Of a DNA stretch of 64,000 nt, positions 37,124-45,999 are shown one piece after another. Below the pieces are notes generated by a model that worked only from the letters and a program-made list of their open reading frames with translations, was not told the origin of the DNA and did no database searches. Position 1 is the first letter of the stretch; every line of letters starts with the position of its first letter. The DNA comes from Brevibacillus ruminantium. Its GTDB lineage: Bacteria > Bacillota > Bacilli > Brevibacillales > Brevibacillaceae. The stretch is taken from NCBI RefSeq assembly GCF_023746555.1, contig NZ_CP098755.1, positions 141,501-205,500 of the forward strand. Direction: 5' to 3'. Position numbers and translations under genes: made by a program.

Positions 37124-37219
37124 AAAGGTAACGGAGTTGTCTCCTGGAGATTTCTATGCAAAGGGATAACTCCGTTTTCGTTTTTTAAGGAAAAGGGGTT
37201 TCTTGCTAGGGCCAAATGA
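37124..37219. repeat. Right copy of direct repeat bounding the Tc island, also a terminator
   Basis: Same terminator hairpin as the left copy (arms 37130-37143 and 37163-37176, then T-rich), followed by the GGGCC block that is the 3' end of the WG-repeat gene. It serves the cysteine desulfurase on the plus strand and the WG gene on the minus strand. The two copies are 19.7 kb apart in the same orientation. Confidence 0.85.
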
Positions 37220-38270
37220 ATCGACCGGTATGGTCGATATAGTGCCACTTCGCATTTACTTTCACCTGTGCCAGGCCATTTTGAAAGTCGTAAGCGAAAT
37301 CAAACTGAGGGGGAATTATGATTTCCCCAAGCGGGTTGATAAACCCCCACTTGTCGTTGGCCTGTACGGCAGCCAATCCTTCGGAAAAGGAGTGCACCTG
37401 AGTAAAGCGTGAGGGAATCGTTCGTTTTCCCTCCTGGTCTATAAACCCCCATTTTTGTCCGACCTTTACCCCAGCCAAGCCTTCTGAAAAACCCAAAGCA
37501 GAATCGTAGACGGGCGTGATTCTCATGGTACCCTGCTTATCGATAAATCCCCATTTCCCGTTCAGCTGCACAGCCGCTAATCCCTGCCGAAAGGACTCCA
37601 CAGCATGGAAGGAAGGGGGGATGACCACCTTTCCGCTTTTGTCCAAAAAACCGTATTGATTCGCTGTTTTTATAAAAGCCAGTCCTTCGGAGTAATCACC
37701 CAGGTCTTCTACATGTGAAAACGGAATATCGAAAGCCGGTACTCCGGCTTGGTTGATAAAATAGAAGGAGGAGTTGTCATAGACGGCAGCCAATCCCTCA
37801 TGGAAGCTTTGTACAAATGAAAAGCGCGGGTGTATTACGACTTTGCCCTCACGATTAATATACCCCCATCCTTCTCCGCTGGGAAAACGTACAGCAGCCA
37901 GCCCCTCCGAAAAATCCAATGCATCTGTATATTGAAAATCAATTTGAACGGTTCCTTGTTTATCGATGTATCCCAGCTTCCTATCCTCATTTTCTACAAT
38001 GGCGAGTCCTTCTGAAAAGGTATAACCCTGGGAAAAGGTTGGGGGGATCACCATCTGTCCATCTTGGCCAATATATCCCGTGCGTTCTTGAACCCTAACA
38101 GGGAAAAGTGCTTGAGATAAGCTAGTTGATGCATCCTGCTTGATTGGCCTGGTAAAAGCCGAATCTCCCGTCATATGATCCTCGATTCTCGACTGTCGAT
38201 TTTGTGATGAGCATCCAACGAAAATGGTCAGTAGTAGCATTCCCACGGTACATGTCCGAAAAAGATTCAC
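37206..38270 (-). CDS. WG-repeat (KWG) lipoprotein
   Basis: GTG start at 38270 with GGAGG upstream. Signal peptide with lipobox IFVGC (Cys20). The rest is eight to nine repeats of about 37 residues with the pattern W/Y-G-F/Y-I-D-x-x-G-x-x-x-I-x-P-x-F ... F-x-x-GLA-x-V, the WG beta-repeat seen in many surface or regulatory proteins. Ligand unknown. Its last codons (TTCATTTGGCCC then TAG) overlap the right island repeat, and their remnant is at the left repeat. This shows that the gene originally abutted the znuA terminator. Confidence 0.9.
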   Translation of the reverse strand: MNLFRTCTVGMLLLTIFVGCSSQNRQSRIEDHMTGDSAFTRPIKQDASTSLSQALFPVRVQERTGYIGQDGQMVIPPTFSQGYTFSEGLAIVENEDRKLGYIDKQGTVQIDFQYTDALDFSEGLAAVRFPSGEGWGYINREGKVVIHPRFSFVQSFHEGLAAVYDNSSFYFINQAGVPAFDIPFSHVEDLGDYSEGLAFIKTANQYGFLDKSGKVVIPPSFHAVESFRQGLAAVQLNGKWGFIDKQGTMRITPVYDSALGFSEGLAGVKVGQKWGFIDQEGKRTIPSRFTQVHSFSEGLAAVQANDKWGFINPLGEIIIPPQFDFAYDFQNGLAQVKVNAKWHYIDHTGRFIWP

Positions 38271-38498
38271 AACAAATCAACCTCCAGAACAGAAAAAGAA
38301 ATATCATTTATCCGTACGATTATGAAATGAAAAAGGTCGTCACAAAAAATGGATTGGCTTGCTGTTGATGATCATGTCGAAATCATAAGATGCCCTGGAC
38401 ATTGGAGAGTAAATCCAAGGTGCAGGGTATTTTTCCCAGTAAATCTACATAACCAATTTACATCAATAAGAAGACAAGATAAAACAGAGTTTGGCTTC

Positions 38499-38527
38499 TT
38501 GAGATTTTTGCCGAATCATAGTACGAT
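38499..38527 (+). promoter_or_regulatory. Candidate promoter of znuCB-zur
   Basis: TTGAGA at 38499-38504, 17-bp spacer, TACGAT at 38522-38527, immediately upstream of a Zur box. I see nothing else in the 228 bases between this and the WG-gene start. Confidence 0.6.
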
Positions 38528-38537
38528 GAAGATTAGT

Positions 38538-38558
38538 AAATCAGAACTAATCCGATTT
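38538..38558. promoter_or_regulatory. Zur box of znuCB-zur
   Basis: Half-sites AAATCAGAAC and AATCCGATTT around a central T. The same half-site pattern occurs at the two znuA boxes. It lies just downstream of the -10, 20 bp before the znuC ATG. Confidence 0.7.
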
Positions 38559-38578
38559 GAAGGAAGAAGGATGGCGTC

Positions 38579-39349
38579 ATGGAACGGACACATCAAACGG
38601 ATACTGTCGTGAAGCTCACCTCGGTATTCTTTCAATATGAACAGAAAACAGTGCTGGAAGACATCAATTTCTGTTTGGACCGAGGCGATTTCGTCGGGAT
38701 TGTGGGACCGAATGGCTCGGGCAAATCGACGTTGATGAAGCTGCTCTTAGGGCTGCTGCCTGCGACCAAGGGGACGGTCGAGCTGTTCGGACAGCCTTTG
38801 ACCAAGTTCCGCGACTGGAGTAAAATCGGCTATGTCGCCCAGCAGGTAGCGCATGGTGCGGGTGGATTTCCCGCTACAGTCAGGGAAGTAGTCGCCTCCG
38901 GGCTTGTCGGCAAGGTGGGGCTGTTCCGCCGCCTGAACGGTAAGCATCACCAGCAAGTAAAAGATGTGGTGGAGCGCGTCGGACTTACGGAAAAGCTGGA
39001 TGAGCGGATCGGCAATCTGTCGGGAGGACAGCTTCAACGGGTCTTTATCGCGCGGGCATTGGTAGCGGAGCCGGAGCTGTTGATTCTCGATGAGCCGACG
39101 GTTGGTGTCGATCAGGAATCGATCGAACAATTTTACGAGCTGCTGCGCTCGCTAAAAGAGGACAGCGGCATGACGATGATGATTGTCAGCCATGATGTAG
39201 GCGTGATGACGCAGTGGGTCAACAAAGTGGCCTGCCTGCAGCGAAAGCTTCACTTCCACGGGACGGCTCATGACTTTACACATAACCACGAAAAAATCCT
39301 GCAGGATATGTACGGTGATTCCATCAAAATGCTGGCTCACCATCACTGA
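38579..39349 (+). CDS. znuC: Zinc ABC transporter ATP-binding protein
   Basis: Walker A GPNGSGKST (about residues 43-51), signature LSGGQLQRVFIARAL, Walker B LLILDEPTVGVD, and switch His in MIVSHDVGV. The 256 residues match ZnuC/AdcC. ATG at 38579 has AAGGAAGAAGG 8 bp upstream. It powers the ZnuB permease and is first in a Zur-controlled operon with znuB and zur. A His-rich C-terminus (LAHHH) is present. Confidence 0.92.
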   Translation: MERTHQTDTVVKLTSVFFQYEQKTVLEDINFCLDRGDFVGIVGPNGSGKSTLMKLLLGLLPATKGTVELFGQPLTKFRDWSKIGYVAQQVAHGAGGFPATVREVVASGLVGKVGLFRRLNGKHHQQVKDVVERVGLTEKLDERIGNLSGGQLQRVFIARALVAEPELLILDEPTVGVDQESIEQFYELLRSLKEDSGMTMMIVSHDVGVMTQWVNKVACLQRKLHFHGTAHDFTHNHEKILQDMYGDSIKMLAHHH

Positions 39350-39378
39350 TCTATGGAACGGAAAGAAGGAGTATAACC

Positions 39379-40218
39379 ATGCTGGCTGACTGGTGGCAGT
39401 ATGACTTTTTACGATATACGTTGTTTTCCGGCATCATTATTGGCCTAATCTGTCCCATTCTGGGGACCTTTTTGATCGTACGCCGCCTGTCGATGATGGC
39501 GGATGGCCTCTCGCATGTGACTCTTTCCGGTGTAGCGGCGGGGATGCTGTTATCCAAAAAGGTGGCGCTTTTTCAAGCCGTCAATCCGCTCTTTTTCGGC
39601 ATGCTGTTTTCTGTCGTCGGCTCGCTGTTTATTGAGCGGCTGCGCAAGGTATACAAATCGTACCAGGATTTGGCAATTCCTATTATTCTCTCCACGGGAC
39701 TGGGCCTGTTTACCGTTCTGATCAGTATTGCCAAGGGCTTTAATACAGACTTGTATTCGTATCTTTTCGGGAAGATCGTGACCGTGAGCAAAGATGATCT
39801 CTACGCACTGTTGGGCGTGGCCGCGGTTGTACTGGGGACGGTATTTCTGATTTACAAAGAGCTGTTTGCGGTTTCCTTTGACGAGGAGTTTGCCCGCGTC
39901 TCCGGTGTGGCTCGCCGCTCGATCAATCTGTGGTTCATGATTCTGGTGGCTCTGACAATTGCGGCATCGATGCGGATTGTCGGCGTGCTGCTGATCTCGG
40001 CGCTGATTACCCTGCCGGTAGCCGCCAGCCTGCAGATTGCCAAAAGCTTTCGGCAAACCATACTTTATGCGATTCTCTTTGCGGAAATCTCTGTGCTCAG
40101 CGGGCTTTATTTTGCCTACCTGCTGGACTGGGCTTCCGGTGGTACAATAGTCTTGGTAGCAGTGTTTATCTTGTTGCTGGTTCTGGGGATGAAAAAAATC
40201 AAAGCAGCTTTGCGCTAG
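39379..40218 (+). CDS. znuB: Zinc ABC transporter permease
   Basis: An ABC-3 family permease of 279 residues with about eight membrane segments. The early RRLSMMADGLSHVTLSGVAAG is the diagnostic loop of ZnuB/TroC permeases. It lies 29 bp after znuC and pairs with ZnuC and the distant ZnuA. Confidence 0.92.
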   Translation: MLADWWQYDFLRYTLFSGIIIGLICPILGTFLIVRRLSMMADGLSHVTLSGVAAGMLLSKKVALFQAVNPLFFGMLFSVVGSLFIERLRKVYKSYQDLAIPIILSTGLGLFTVLISIAKGFNTDLYSYLFGKIVTVSKDDLYALLGVAAVVLGTVFLIYKELFAVSFDEEFARVSGVARRSINLWFMILVALTIAASMRIVGVLLISALITLPVAASLQIAKSFRQTILYAILFAEISVLSGLYFAYLLDWASGGTIVLVAVFILLLVLGMKKIKAALR

Positions 40219-40249
40219 CATGCGATGATGGCGGGAAGGAGCATGAACG

Positions 40250-40687
40250 ATGAAGGTAGAAGAAGCGTTGCAGATATTGAAGGACAAGGGATATAAATAT
40301 ACAGGGAAACGGGAAAAGCTGATCCGCATTTGTGCGGCGGAAAAACGGTACCTGTCAGCCAAGGATATCATGGAGCGGATCAAGATCGACTACCCCAATC
40401 TCAGCTTTGACACGGTTTATCGCAACATCTCCACATTTGTAGAATTAGGCATCCTGGAAGAAACAGAGCTGGATGGAGAGGGGAAATTTAGGCTGGCCTG
40501 TTCGGCAGACGGTCATCACCATCACCATGTCATCTGTACCGAATGCGGCAAGACCTCGTCCCTCCCCGGATGTCCGATGAACATCATGTCGGCGATCCCG
40601 AAAGACTTTGAGGTAACCGGACATAAATTCGAGGTGTACGGCACCTGCTCGGATTGTGCATCAATGGGCGCAGCGTCGCACCGATAG
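40250..40687 (+). CDS. zur: Fur-family regulator, probably Zur
   Basis: A 145-residue Fur-like protein. The winged helix (YTGKREKLIRICAAEKRYLS, FDTVYRNISTFVELGILEET) is followed by the metal-binding part GHHHHHVICTECGK and CSDC. The CxxC pairs form the structural zinc site. Position in an operon with znuCB under Zur-type boxes makes Zur more likely than Fur or PerR. It would repress znuA and its own operon when zinc is plentiful. Confidence 0.88.
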   Translation: MKVEEALQILKDKGYKYTGKREKLIRICAAEKRYLSAKDIMERIKIDYPNLSFDTVYRNISTFVELGILEETELDGEGKFRLACSADGHHHHHVICTECGKTSSLPGCPMNIMSAIPKDFEVTGHKFEVYGTCSDCASMGAASHR

Positions 40688-40701
40688 CATTGAGCAAAGA
40701 G

Positions 40702-40757
40702 AAAGCCCTTCCCAGGCGAGATTTTTTTCGCTTGCAGGAGGGGCTTTTCGATTTTCT
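40702..40757 (+). terminator. Terminator of the znuCB-zur operon
   Basis: AAAGCCC / GGGCTTT stem with a long internal loop, followed by TTCGATTTTCTT. Moderately convincing. Confidence 0.55.
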
Positions 40758-40831
40758 TACATTACATACATAAATATTGACAAAGTTTTAAAATAGAATA
40801 TAATAAATGGAAAAAGAAGGAGGAATGCGGC

Positions 40832-41551
40832 GTGAAGAAATTTCTGATCTTTGGCGGAAGCAAAGGCTTGGGTGACGCATTTGTGAAAGGACTGCCGGAA
40901 GCGGGGGATCGCGTATGGATCGTCTCCAGAAGCCGTCCGGAAACCCTGGAGAGAGCGGATGGTGTGGAAAGGCTCTGGATCGAGGCGGATTTGTCCACGA
41001 ATACCGCCAGCCTCACGATCGCAGATGCATTGCAGGGGGAGGATATTGACGTCTTGATCTACAATGTGGGCATCTGGGAGAGCAAGGGATTTGTGGTCGG
41101 CTATGACTTTGAACAAGACGATCCAAGTGAAATTGCAGAAATTCTGCAAGTGAATCTGACTTCGACGATCACCTGCATCCAGAAATTGCTGCCCAATCTC
41201 AAGAAAGCGAAGCACGCTAAAATCATCCTGATCGGTTCCACAGCAGGTCTGGAGAATACAGGCTTTGCCCAGGTGACGTTTGCCGCATCCAAATTTGGTT
41301 TGCGCGGGATTGCCCATTCTCTTCGGGCCTTCGTCAAAAAGTTTGGCATCAGTGTGACCTGCATCAACCCTGGCGCAATTGCCACCCAAGTTCCTTACGA
41401 AGCCGGCCCGGAGAAAGTGATTGCTGCATACCAGGGCAGCCAGATCCCGCTGCAGGATATCGTGTCATTGGTGAAATGTGTCATCCACCTATCCCCGGCG
41501 TCTTGTGTGAAAGAGATTCACATACCTGCGATGGAAAATACTCGGGCGTAA
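40832..41551 (+). CDS. Short-chain dehydrogenase/reductase family protein
   Basis: Rossmann fold with GGSKGLG (residues 8-14) and YNVG. IILIGSTAGLE holds the active-site Ser. At the position of the catalytic Tyr-x-x-x-Lys the sequence reads F-A-A-S-K, so the usual Tyr is Phe while the Lys remains. PG and NPGAIAT motifs follow. The 239 residues are of normal SDR length. The Tyr-to-Phe change suggests altered or lost oxidoreductase activity. Substrate unknown. AAGGAGGAATGCGGC precedes the GTG start. Confidence 0.8.
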   Translation: MKKFLIFGGSKGLGDAFVKGLPEAGDRVWIVSRSRPETLERADGVERLWIEADLSTNTASLTIADALQGEDIDVLIYNVGIWESKGFVVGYDFEQDDPSEIAEILQVNLTSTITCIQKLLPNLKKAKHAKIILIGSTAGLENTGFAQVTFAASKFGLRGIAHSLRAFVKKFGISVTCINPGAIATQVPYEAGPEKVIAAYQGSQIPLQDIVSLVKCVIHLSPASCVKEIHIPAMENTRA

Positions 41552-41624
41552 CCAGGGTCTTCGGGAGCGGATCGTCCGCACTCTCGACTCGACATGTGAA
41601 CTCATTTTGCTCCTTACAGGGATT

Positions 41625-41633
41625 TGCTATAAT
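41625..41633 (+). promoter_or_regulatory. Extended -10 promoter element for nadBC-coaX
   Basis: TGC-TATAAT at 41625-41633, about 47 bp before the nadB start. The -35 region is poor (TTTTGC), consistent with an extended -10 promoter. Confidence 0.6.
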
Positions 41634-41679
41634 GGGTGGGACATGAAATAGAAATCGGCAGAGAGAAGGGACAAAGGGT

Positions 41680-43302
41680 ATGATCCCCCGCTATATCACA
41701 GACTTTGATTTGGAAGCGTTACCCCGGCTGAAAACAGAGGTGGCTGTCATTGGTGCCGGGATTGCCGGTCTGTATACGGCCTTGCAAGCCAGCGAGCAAG
41801 CCGACGTGGTATTGATCAGCAAAAAAGGATTGGATGACAGTAATACGCGCTGGGCGCAAGGGGGGATCGCCGCCGTCACGGCCAAGTCCGACTCGCCTGC
41901 CCTGCACCGTCAGGACACACTGATTGCAGGGGCAGGCCTCTGCTCGTACGAGGCTGTCGAGGTGCTGGTCCATGAAGGGCCGGAGCGGCTGAAAGAACTG
42001 ATCGCCTACGGAACCGAGTTTGATCGAGATGCCCAGGGGCGATATGAACTGACCAAGGAAGGCGCTCACAGCAAGCGCCGTATTTTGCATGCGCACGGTG
42101 ATGCCACCGGAGCGGAAATCGTCCGGGCCTTGTCCGAGCGCGTGCGGGAGAAGTCCAATATCACCGTGCTGGAAAACCACTTTGTCATCGACGTTGTGAC
42201 GCAGGATGGCGAATGTGTCGGCGTGATCGTCATGAAGCCGGACGGAGAGCGCTTTTTCCTGCAAGCCCATGCAACCGTGCTGGCGACAGGGGGAGCAGGC
42301 CAGCTCTACCGCTACACGACCAACCCGGAGATCGCGACTGCAGACGGGATCGCGCTCGCTTACCGGGCCGGGGCGCGGATCAAGGACGTGGAGTTTATCC
42401 AGTTTCACCCGACCGCGCTGTATTATCCGGGGGCGCCGCGCTTCCTGATTTCCGAGGCCGTTCGCGGGGAAGGCGCGATCCTGCGAAACACGAGCGGCGA
42501 GCGCTTCATGGAAAAGTACCATCCGCAAAAGGAGCTGGCTCCCCGCGACATCGTGGCCCGGGCCATCGTTTCCGAGATGGAGAGGACACATGCGGCTTAC
42601 GTTTACCTCGATATTACCCATGAGTCGGAGGAGCTGATCAAGCATCGCTTTCCGACCATTTACCAATTTTGTCTCCAGTACGGCCTGGATATGGTGACGG
42701 ACTGGATACCAGTCGCCCCTGCCTGCCACTATATTATGGGCGGGGTCCAGACTGATCTGAACGGGGAGACCACCACCAAGCGGCTGTTTGCCTGCGGAGA
42801 GGTCTCCTGCACCGGCGTGCATGGAGCCAACCGTCTGGCGAGCAATTCCCTGTCCGAGGCGGTCGTCTTTGGTCACCGCATCGTCAAGCGCATCGCGGAG
42901 CTTCCGCCTATGTCCGAGGTTCGTCCCCTGCAGGCGAACGAAGACAAGCGCGTACATCGGCCGGTCAACACCCGGGAGCAGAGAGTGAAGCTGCAAAAGC
43001 TGATGCTGCGCCACGTCGGTGTGAAAAGGCAGGAAAAGGGCTTGCGCAAAGCACTGGAAGAGCTGGAGCGCATGCAGCGGTTTTACAGCTATGAGCTTCA
43101 GGAGATGGAGTCTTTTGAATTTCTCAATTTGCTCAATACGGCAGTATTGACGACACGGGCGGCGCTTTTGCGGGAGGAGAGCCGCGGCGGGCATTACCGC
43201 ATTGATTTTCCGAACAAAGACGATTTGATTTGGCGCAAGCATATTATTCAGTCAATAGACGAGGGCGTACGTGAGGAGAGTGACCGATACGATGTGGAAT
43301 AA
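41680..43302 (+). CDS. nadB: L-aspartate oxidase
   Basis: A flavoprotein oxidising L-aspartate to iminoaspartate, the substrate of NadA. The FAD motif VIGAGIAGLYTAL is at about residues 23-35, SNTRWAQGGIAAV is the family signature, and HPTALYYPGAPRFLISEAVR and GEVSCTGVHGANRLASNSL are active-site and flavin regions. The 540-residue length is normal. Its 3' end overlaps the start of nadC, so translation is coupled. Confidence 0.95.
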   Translation: MIPRYITDFDLEALPRLKTEVAVIGAGIAGLYTALQASEQADVVLISKKGLDDSNTRWAQGGIAAVTAKSDSPALHRQDTLIAGAGLCSYEAVEVLVHEGPERLKELIAYGTEFDRDAQGRYELTKEGAHSKRRILHAHGDATGAEIVRALSERVREKSNITVLENHFVIDVVTQDGECVGVIVMKPDGERFFLQAHATVLATGGAGQLYRYTTNPEIATADGIALAYRAGARIKDVEFIQFHPTALYYPGAPRFLISEAVRGEGAILRNTSGERFMEKYHPQKELAPRDIVARAIVSEMERTHAAYVYLDITHESEELIKHRFPTIYQFCLQYGLDMVTDWIPVAPACHYIMGGVQTDLNGETTTKRLFACGEVSCTGVHGANRLASNSLSEAVVFGHRIVKRIAELPPMSEVRPLQANEDKRVHRPVNTREQRVKLQKLMLRHVGVKRQEKGLRKALEELERMQRFYSYELQEMESFEFLNLLNTAVLTTRAALLREESRGGHYRIDFPNKDDLIWRKHIIQSIDEGVREESDRYDVE

Positions 43303-44137
43303 GCGGGAGCTGCAACGAAAAATTGAAGAATGGCTGCACGAGGATATTGGCTTCGGAGACGTGACGACGATGAGCACCATCCCGGAGACCGAAGAGGGCG
43401 TGGGGATTCTCTACGCGAAGGAAGCGGGGATTATCGCCGGTCTTCCGGTGGCAGAAGAAGTATTTGCGACCGTCGATCCGTCCCTTTCGTTTACCCGCCG
43501 AGTAGCAGAAGGAGCCAAAGTGGAAAAAGGCGATCAGATTGCGGAAGTGAGCGGTTCGGTTCGCTCGATTCTGAGCGGGGAGCGGCTGGCGCTCAATCTG
43601 CTGCAGCGCCTCTCCGGGATTGCAACCCGGACCCACGAATACGCAGCTGCGGTGGCGGGCACCAAAGCACGGGTGGTCGACACGCGCAAAACCACGCCCG
43701 GCCTGCGGATGCTGGAGAAATACGCAGTGCGGATCGGCGGCGGGCACAATCACCGCTATGCGCTTTACGATGCCGTGATGATCAAAGACAATCACATCAA
43801 GGGAGCAGGCGGAATCGCCCAAGCGGTCGCGGCAGCTCGTGCAGCGATCCCGCACACGATGAAAATCGAGGTCGAGGCCGAATCGCATGAGCAGGTGCAG
43901 GAGGCGCTGGATGCCGGTGCCGATATCATCATGCTGGACAATATGTCTCTGGCAATGATGACAGAGGCAGTGGCGTTGATCGGTGGACGCGCGGTCGTAG
44001 AAGCCTCCGGCGGCGTCACACTGGAGACCATCAGCGGGATTGCACAGACGGGCGTAGACGTGATCTCAGTCGGTGCGCTGACCCATTCGGTGAAAGCGCT
44101 GGATATCAGTCTTGATTTGAATACCCGGAAGCGATAG
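43292..44137 (+). CDS. nadC: Nicotinate-nucleotide pyrophosphorylase (carboxylating)
   Basis: Converts quinolinate and PRPP to nicotinate mononucleotide. [12 protein letters not shown] near the start, [46 protein letters not shown] and MIKDNHI are all intact. ATG at 43292 overlaps the nadB stop. In-frame GTGs at 43271 and 43280 are alternatives, but the AGGAGAG at 43273-43279 favours the ATG. 281 residues, normal length. Confidence 0.95.
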   Translation: MWNKRELQRKIEEWLHEDIGFGDVTTMSTIPETEEGVGILYAKEAGIIAGLPVAEEVFATVDPSLSFTRRVAEGAKVEKGDQIAEVSGSVRSILSGERLALNLLQRLSGIATRTHEYAAAVAGTKARVVDTRKTTPGLRMLEKYAVRIGGGHNHRYALYDAVMIKDNHIKGAGGIAQAVAAARAAIPHTMKIEVEAESHEQVQEALDAGADIIMLDNMSLAMMTEAVALIGGRAVVEASGGVTLETISGIAQTGVDVISVGALTHSVKALDISLDLNTRKR

Positions 44138-44147
44138 GAGAAGTCTG

Positions 44148-44912
44148 ATGCTGCTGGTGATGGATATTGGAAACTCCAACATGGTGCTGGGTCTGTATGA
44201 GGGGGAAACGCTGCGGCATCATTGGCGCGTAGCGACGGACCGGAACAAGACGGAGGATGAGTACGGCATGCTCGTCCGAAATCTCTTCGACAGCGTGGGC
44301 TTGTCGCTTGGAGAGGTGGAAGGGATCAGTATCTCCTCTGTTGTGCCGCCGATTAACCTGACGATTGAACGGATGTGCGAAAAATACATCAGGCAGAAGC
44401 CTTTGGTGGTCGGTCCCGGCGTCAAGACCGGTCTGAACATCAAATGCGAGTATCCGCGCGAGGTCGGCTCTGACCGGATCGTCAATGCGGTCGCCGCCAT
44501 CCACGAGTACGGAACGCCGCTAATCGTCGTGGACTTCGGTACGGCCACAACCTTTTGTTACGTGGACGAGCGAGGGCAGTACTGGGGAGGGGCGATTGCT
44601 CCCGGCATCGGAATTTCGACGGAAGCTCTGGTCAACCGGGCGGACAAGCTGCCGCGCATTGAAATCGCGAAGCCGCCATCCGTGGTAGGACGCAATACGA
44701 TTTCCGCGATGCAATCCGGGATCTTCTACGGCTTCGTCGGCCAGGTAGAAGGCATCGTGCGCCGGATCAAGACAGAGAATGGCACCGACCCGATCGTGGT
44801 GGCAACAGGCGGACTGGCTCCGCTGATCGGATACGAGGCAGAGTGTATCGACGTGGTGGATCAAGGGCTGACGCTCAAGGGTTTGCGGTTGATCTACGAA
44901 CGGAATCAGTAA
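44148..44912 (+). CDS. coaX: Type III pantothenate kinase
   Basis: First step of coenzyme A synthesis. The N-terminal [15 protein letters not shown] phosphate-binding motif, [12 protein letters not shown] and DFGTATTF mark the type III (CoaX) fold. It lies 10 bp after nadC. In B. subtilis coaX follows ftsH, but here it terminates the nad operon. A decayed partial copy of this gene lies at 47310-47452. Confidence 0.95.
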   Translation: MLLVMDIGNSNMVLGLYEGETLRHHWRVATDRNKTEDEYGMLVRNLFDSVGLSLGEVEGISISSVVPPINLTIERMCEKYIRQKPLVVGPGVKTGLNIKCEYPREVGSDRIVNAVAAIHEYGTPLIVVDFGTATTFCYVDERGQYWGGAIAPGIGISTEALVNRADKLPRIEIAKPPSVVGRNTISAMQSGIFYGFVGQVEGIVRRIKTENGTDPIVVATGGLAPLIGYEAECIDVVDQGLTLKGLRLIYERNQ

Positions 44913-44988
44913 CGGGAGAGAAAAGAAAGTCAGAGCTGCTATTCTGCGATGTTCCGGCTTTTTTTGTCGGGGGAGCGGGTGCATTACA

Positions 44989-45417
44989 CTAGTGATGCGG
45001 CGGCTTTTTGTAATAGAAGAGTTCCGGGTCACCGGGATCAAGCGCGTCGATCATTCCACAGGGTGTGTATCCCGCAGTGAGCAAGAGCCTCTGCATCCGC
45101 TTGTTTGTCAGATTCGTGGAGACAAACAGCTTTTCGGTCGGGCAGATCGACTCCAGATAGGTGAGCAGGGCACGGCCGATCCCTTGTTTTTGGTTGCGGG
45201 GGTCGACCATCAGAAGAACGACCAGGCTTTGCCCGAAAAAGGACTGGTTCATAACGGCATAAGCACATACCTGATGGCCTTGGGTAACCACATGGCATTC
45301 TCCCTGAGCAATCCATCTGTGAAGGTTGGCTGATCGGGAGGTGCTTCCCAGGAGCATGGCGTCCAGACGGCAGATAGCGTGGACGTCTTGGACAAGGGCT
45401 GGCCTGATGGAAATCAT
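44989..45417 (-). CDS. GNAT-family N-acetyltransferase
   Basis: A 142-residue GNAT. The acetyl-CoA pyrophosphate loop is visible in VDPRNQKQGIGRALLTYLE (Q-x-x-G-I-G). The N-terminal MISIRPALVQDVHAI is typical. It converges on coaX. Substrate unknown. Confidence 0.8.
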   Translation of the reverse strand: MISIRPALVQDVHAICRLDAMLLGSTSRSANLHRWIAQGECHVVTQGHQVCAYAVMNQSFFGQSLVVLLMVDPRNQKQGIGRALLTYLESICPTEKLFVSTNLTNKRMQRLLLTAGYTPCGMIDALDPGDPELFYYKKPPHH

Positions 45418-45540
45418 TTGTATTCACCACTCCAATCCCGGCGTATTTGATAATGTACAATACCAAACCGGCAGAGGCAGGTAAAGAGAAAGTTGTTTTC
45501 CTGCAAAAGAAATTCACGATTTGCAAATTTTAGGGATTGC

Positions 45541-45581
45541 AAATAGAGAAATATCCCCTCTGACCAATCGATGGAGAGGGG
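45541..45581 (-). terminator. Terminator of the fmdA-fmdB operon
   Basis: On the minus strand a CCCCTCT / AGAGGGG stem is followed by ATATTTCTCTATTT. The loop is 14 bases, so this is moderately convincing. Confidence 0.5.
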
Positions 45582-45623
45582 ACTATCTGCGAGAGATAGA
45601 TTTTTTGGGCTAAGCTAAGTGGA

Positions 45624-45965
45624 TTAATGTCCGACCTGCCAAGGCCGATGAGGGGCATGGGGACGGCTGGAGGCCCGGCCTGCGTGACTGTGGCTATGCG
45701 AACGGCAGGCGTCCCCGTGGGAAGGCTGAGCTGCCCGCCCCTCCCCGGTGGCCCCACTGGTCTCTTTCTTCACGACTTTGGGAACGGAGCTCTGTTCCAC
45801 GCGGGTCCGGAGCGCTTTGGATGAAGTAATCAGACCCACAGGTGAGTAGACCCGCACGGCCGGTTTTTGACACTCGGGGCAATGACTGAGGTCTCCTGCA
45901 TGAGCCATGCTGCGGTAGAGGTCAAAGACTCCGCAGGTTTCACAAGTGAACTGGTAGGTAGGCAT
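45624..45965 (-). CDS. fmdB: FmdB-type zinc-ribbon regulatory protein
   Basis: MPTYQFTCETCGVFDLYRSM followed by CPECQ is the FmdB N-terminal zinc ribbon with two Cys pairs. The C-terminal half is low-complexity and rich in Ser, His, Gly, Arg and Ala (SHSHSHAGRASSRP). ATG at 45965 has GGAGAGG just upstream; a longer reading to 46076 would overlap fmdA. FmdB proteins accompany formamidase and act as regulators or metal carriers. Confidence 0.8.
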   Translation of the reverse strand: MPTYQFTCETCGVFDLYRSMAHAGDLSHCPECQKPAVRVYSPVGLITSSKALRTRVEQSSVPKVVKKETSGATGEGRAAQPSHGDACRSHSHSHAGRASSRPHAPHRPWQVGH

Positions 45966-45999
45966 AGCTGTATCCTCTCCTAACATGTAATGCGGCATG

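Noticed and set aside
17382..37219. Prophage or integrative element carrying the Tc genes
   Set aside because: No integrase, capsid, portal, tail or conjugation genes occur between the repeats, and no tRNA attachment site is present.
41719..43242. 507-residue open frame on the minus strand
   Set aside because: It lies wholly antisense to nadB, has no ribosome binding site or recognisable domain, and reflects GC-skewed codons of nadB.
44920..44965. Terminator after coaX
   Set aside because: A T-run is present, but the stem (AGCTG/CGGCT) is short and needs a wobble pair, so support is too weak to list.
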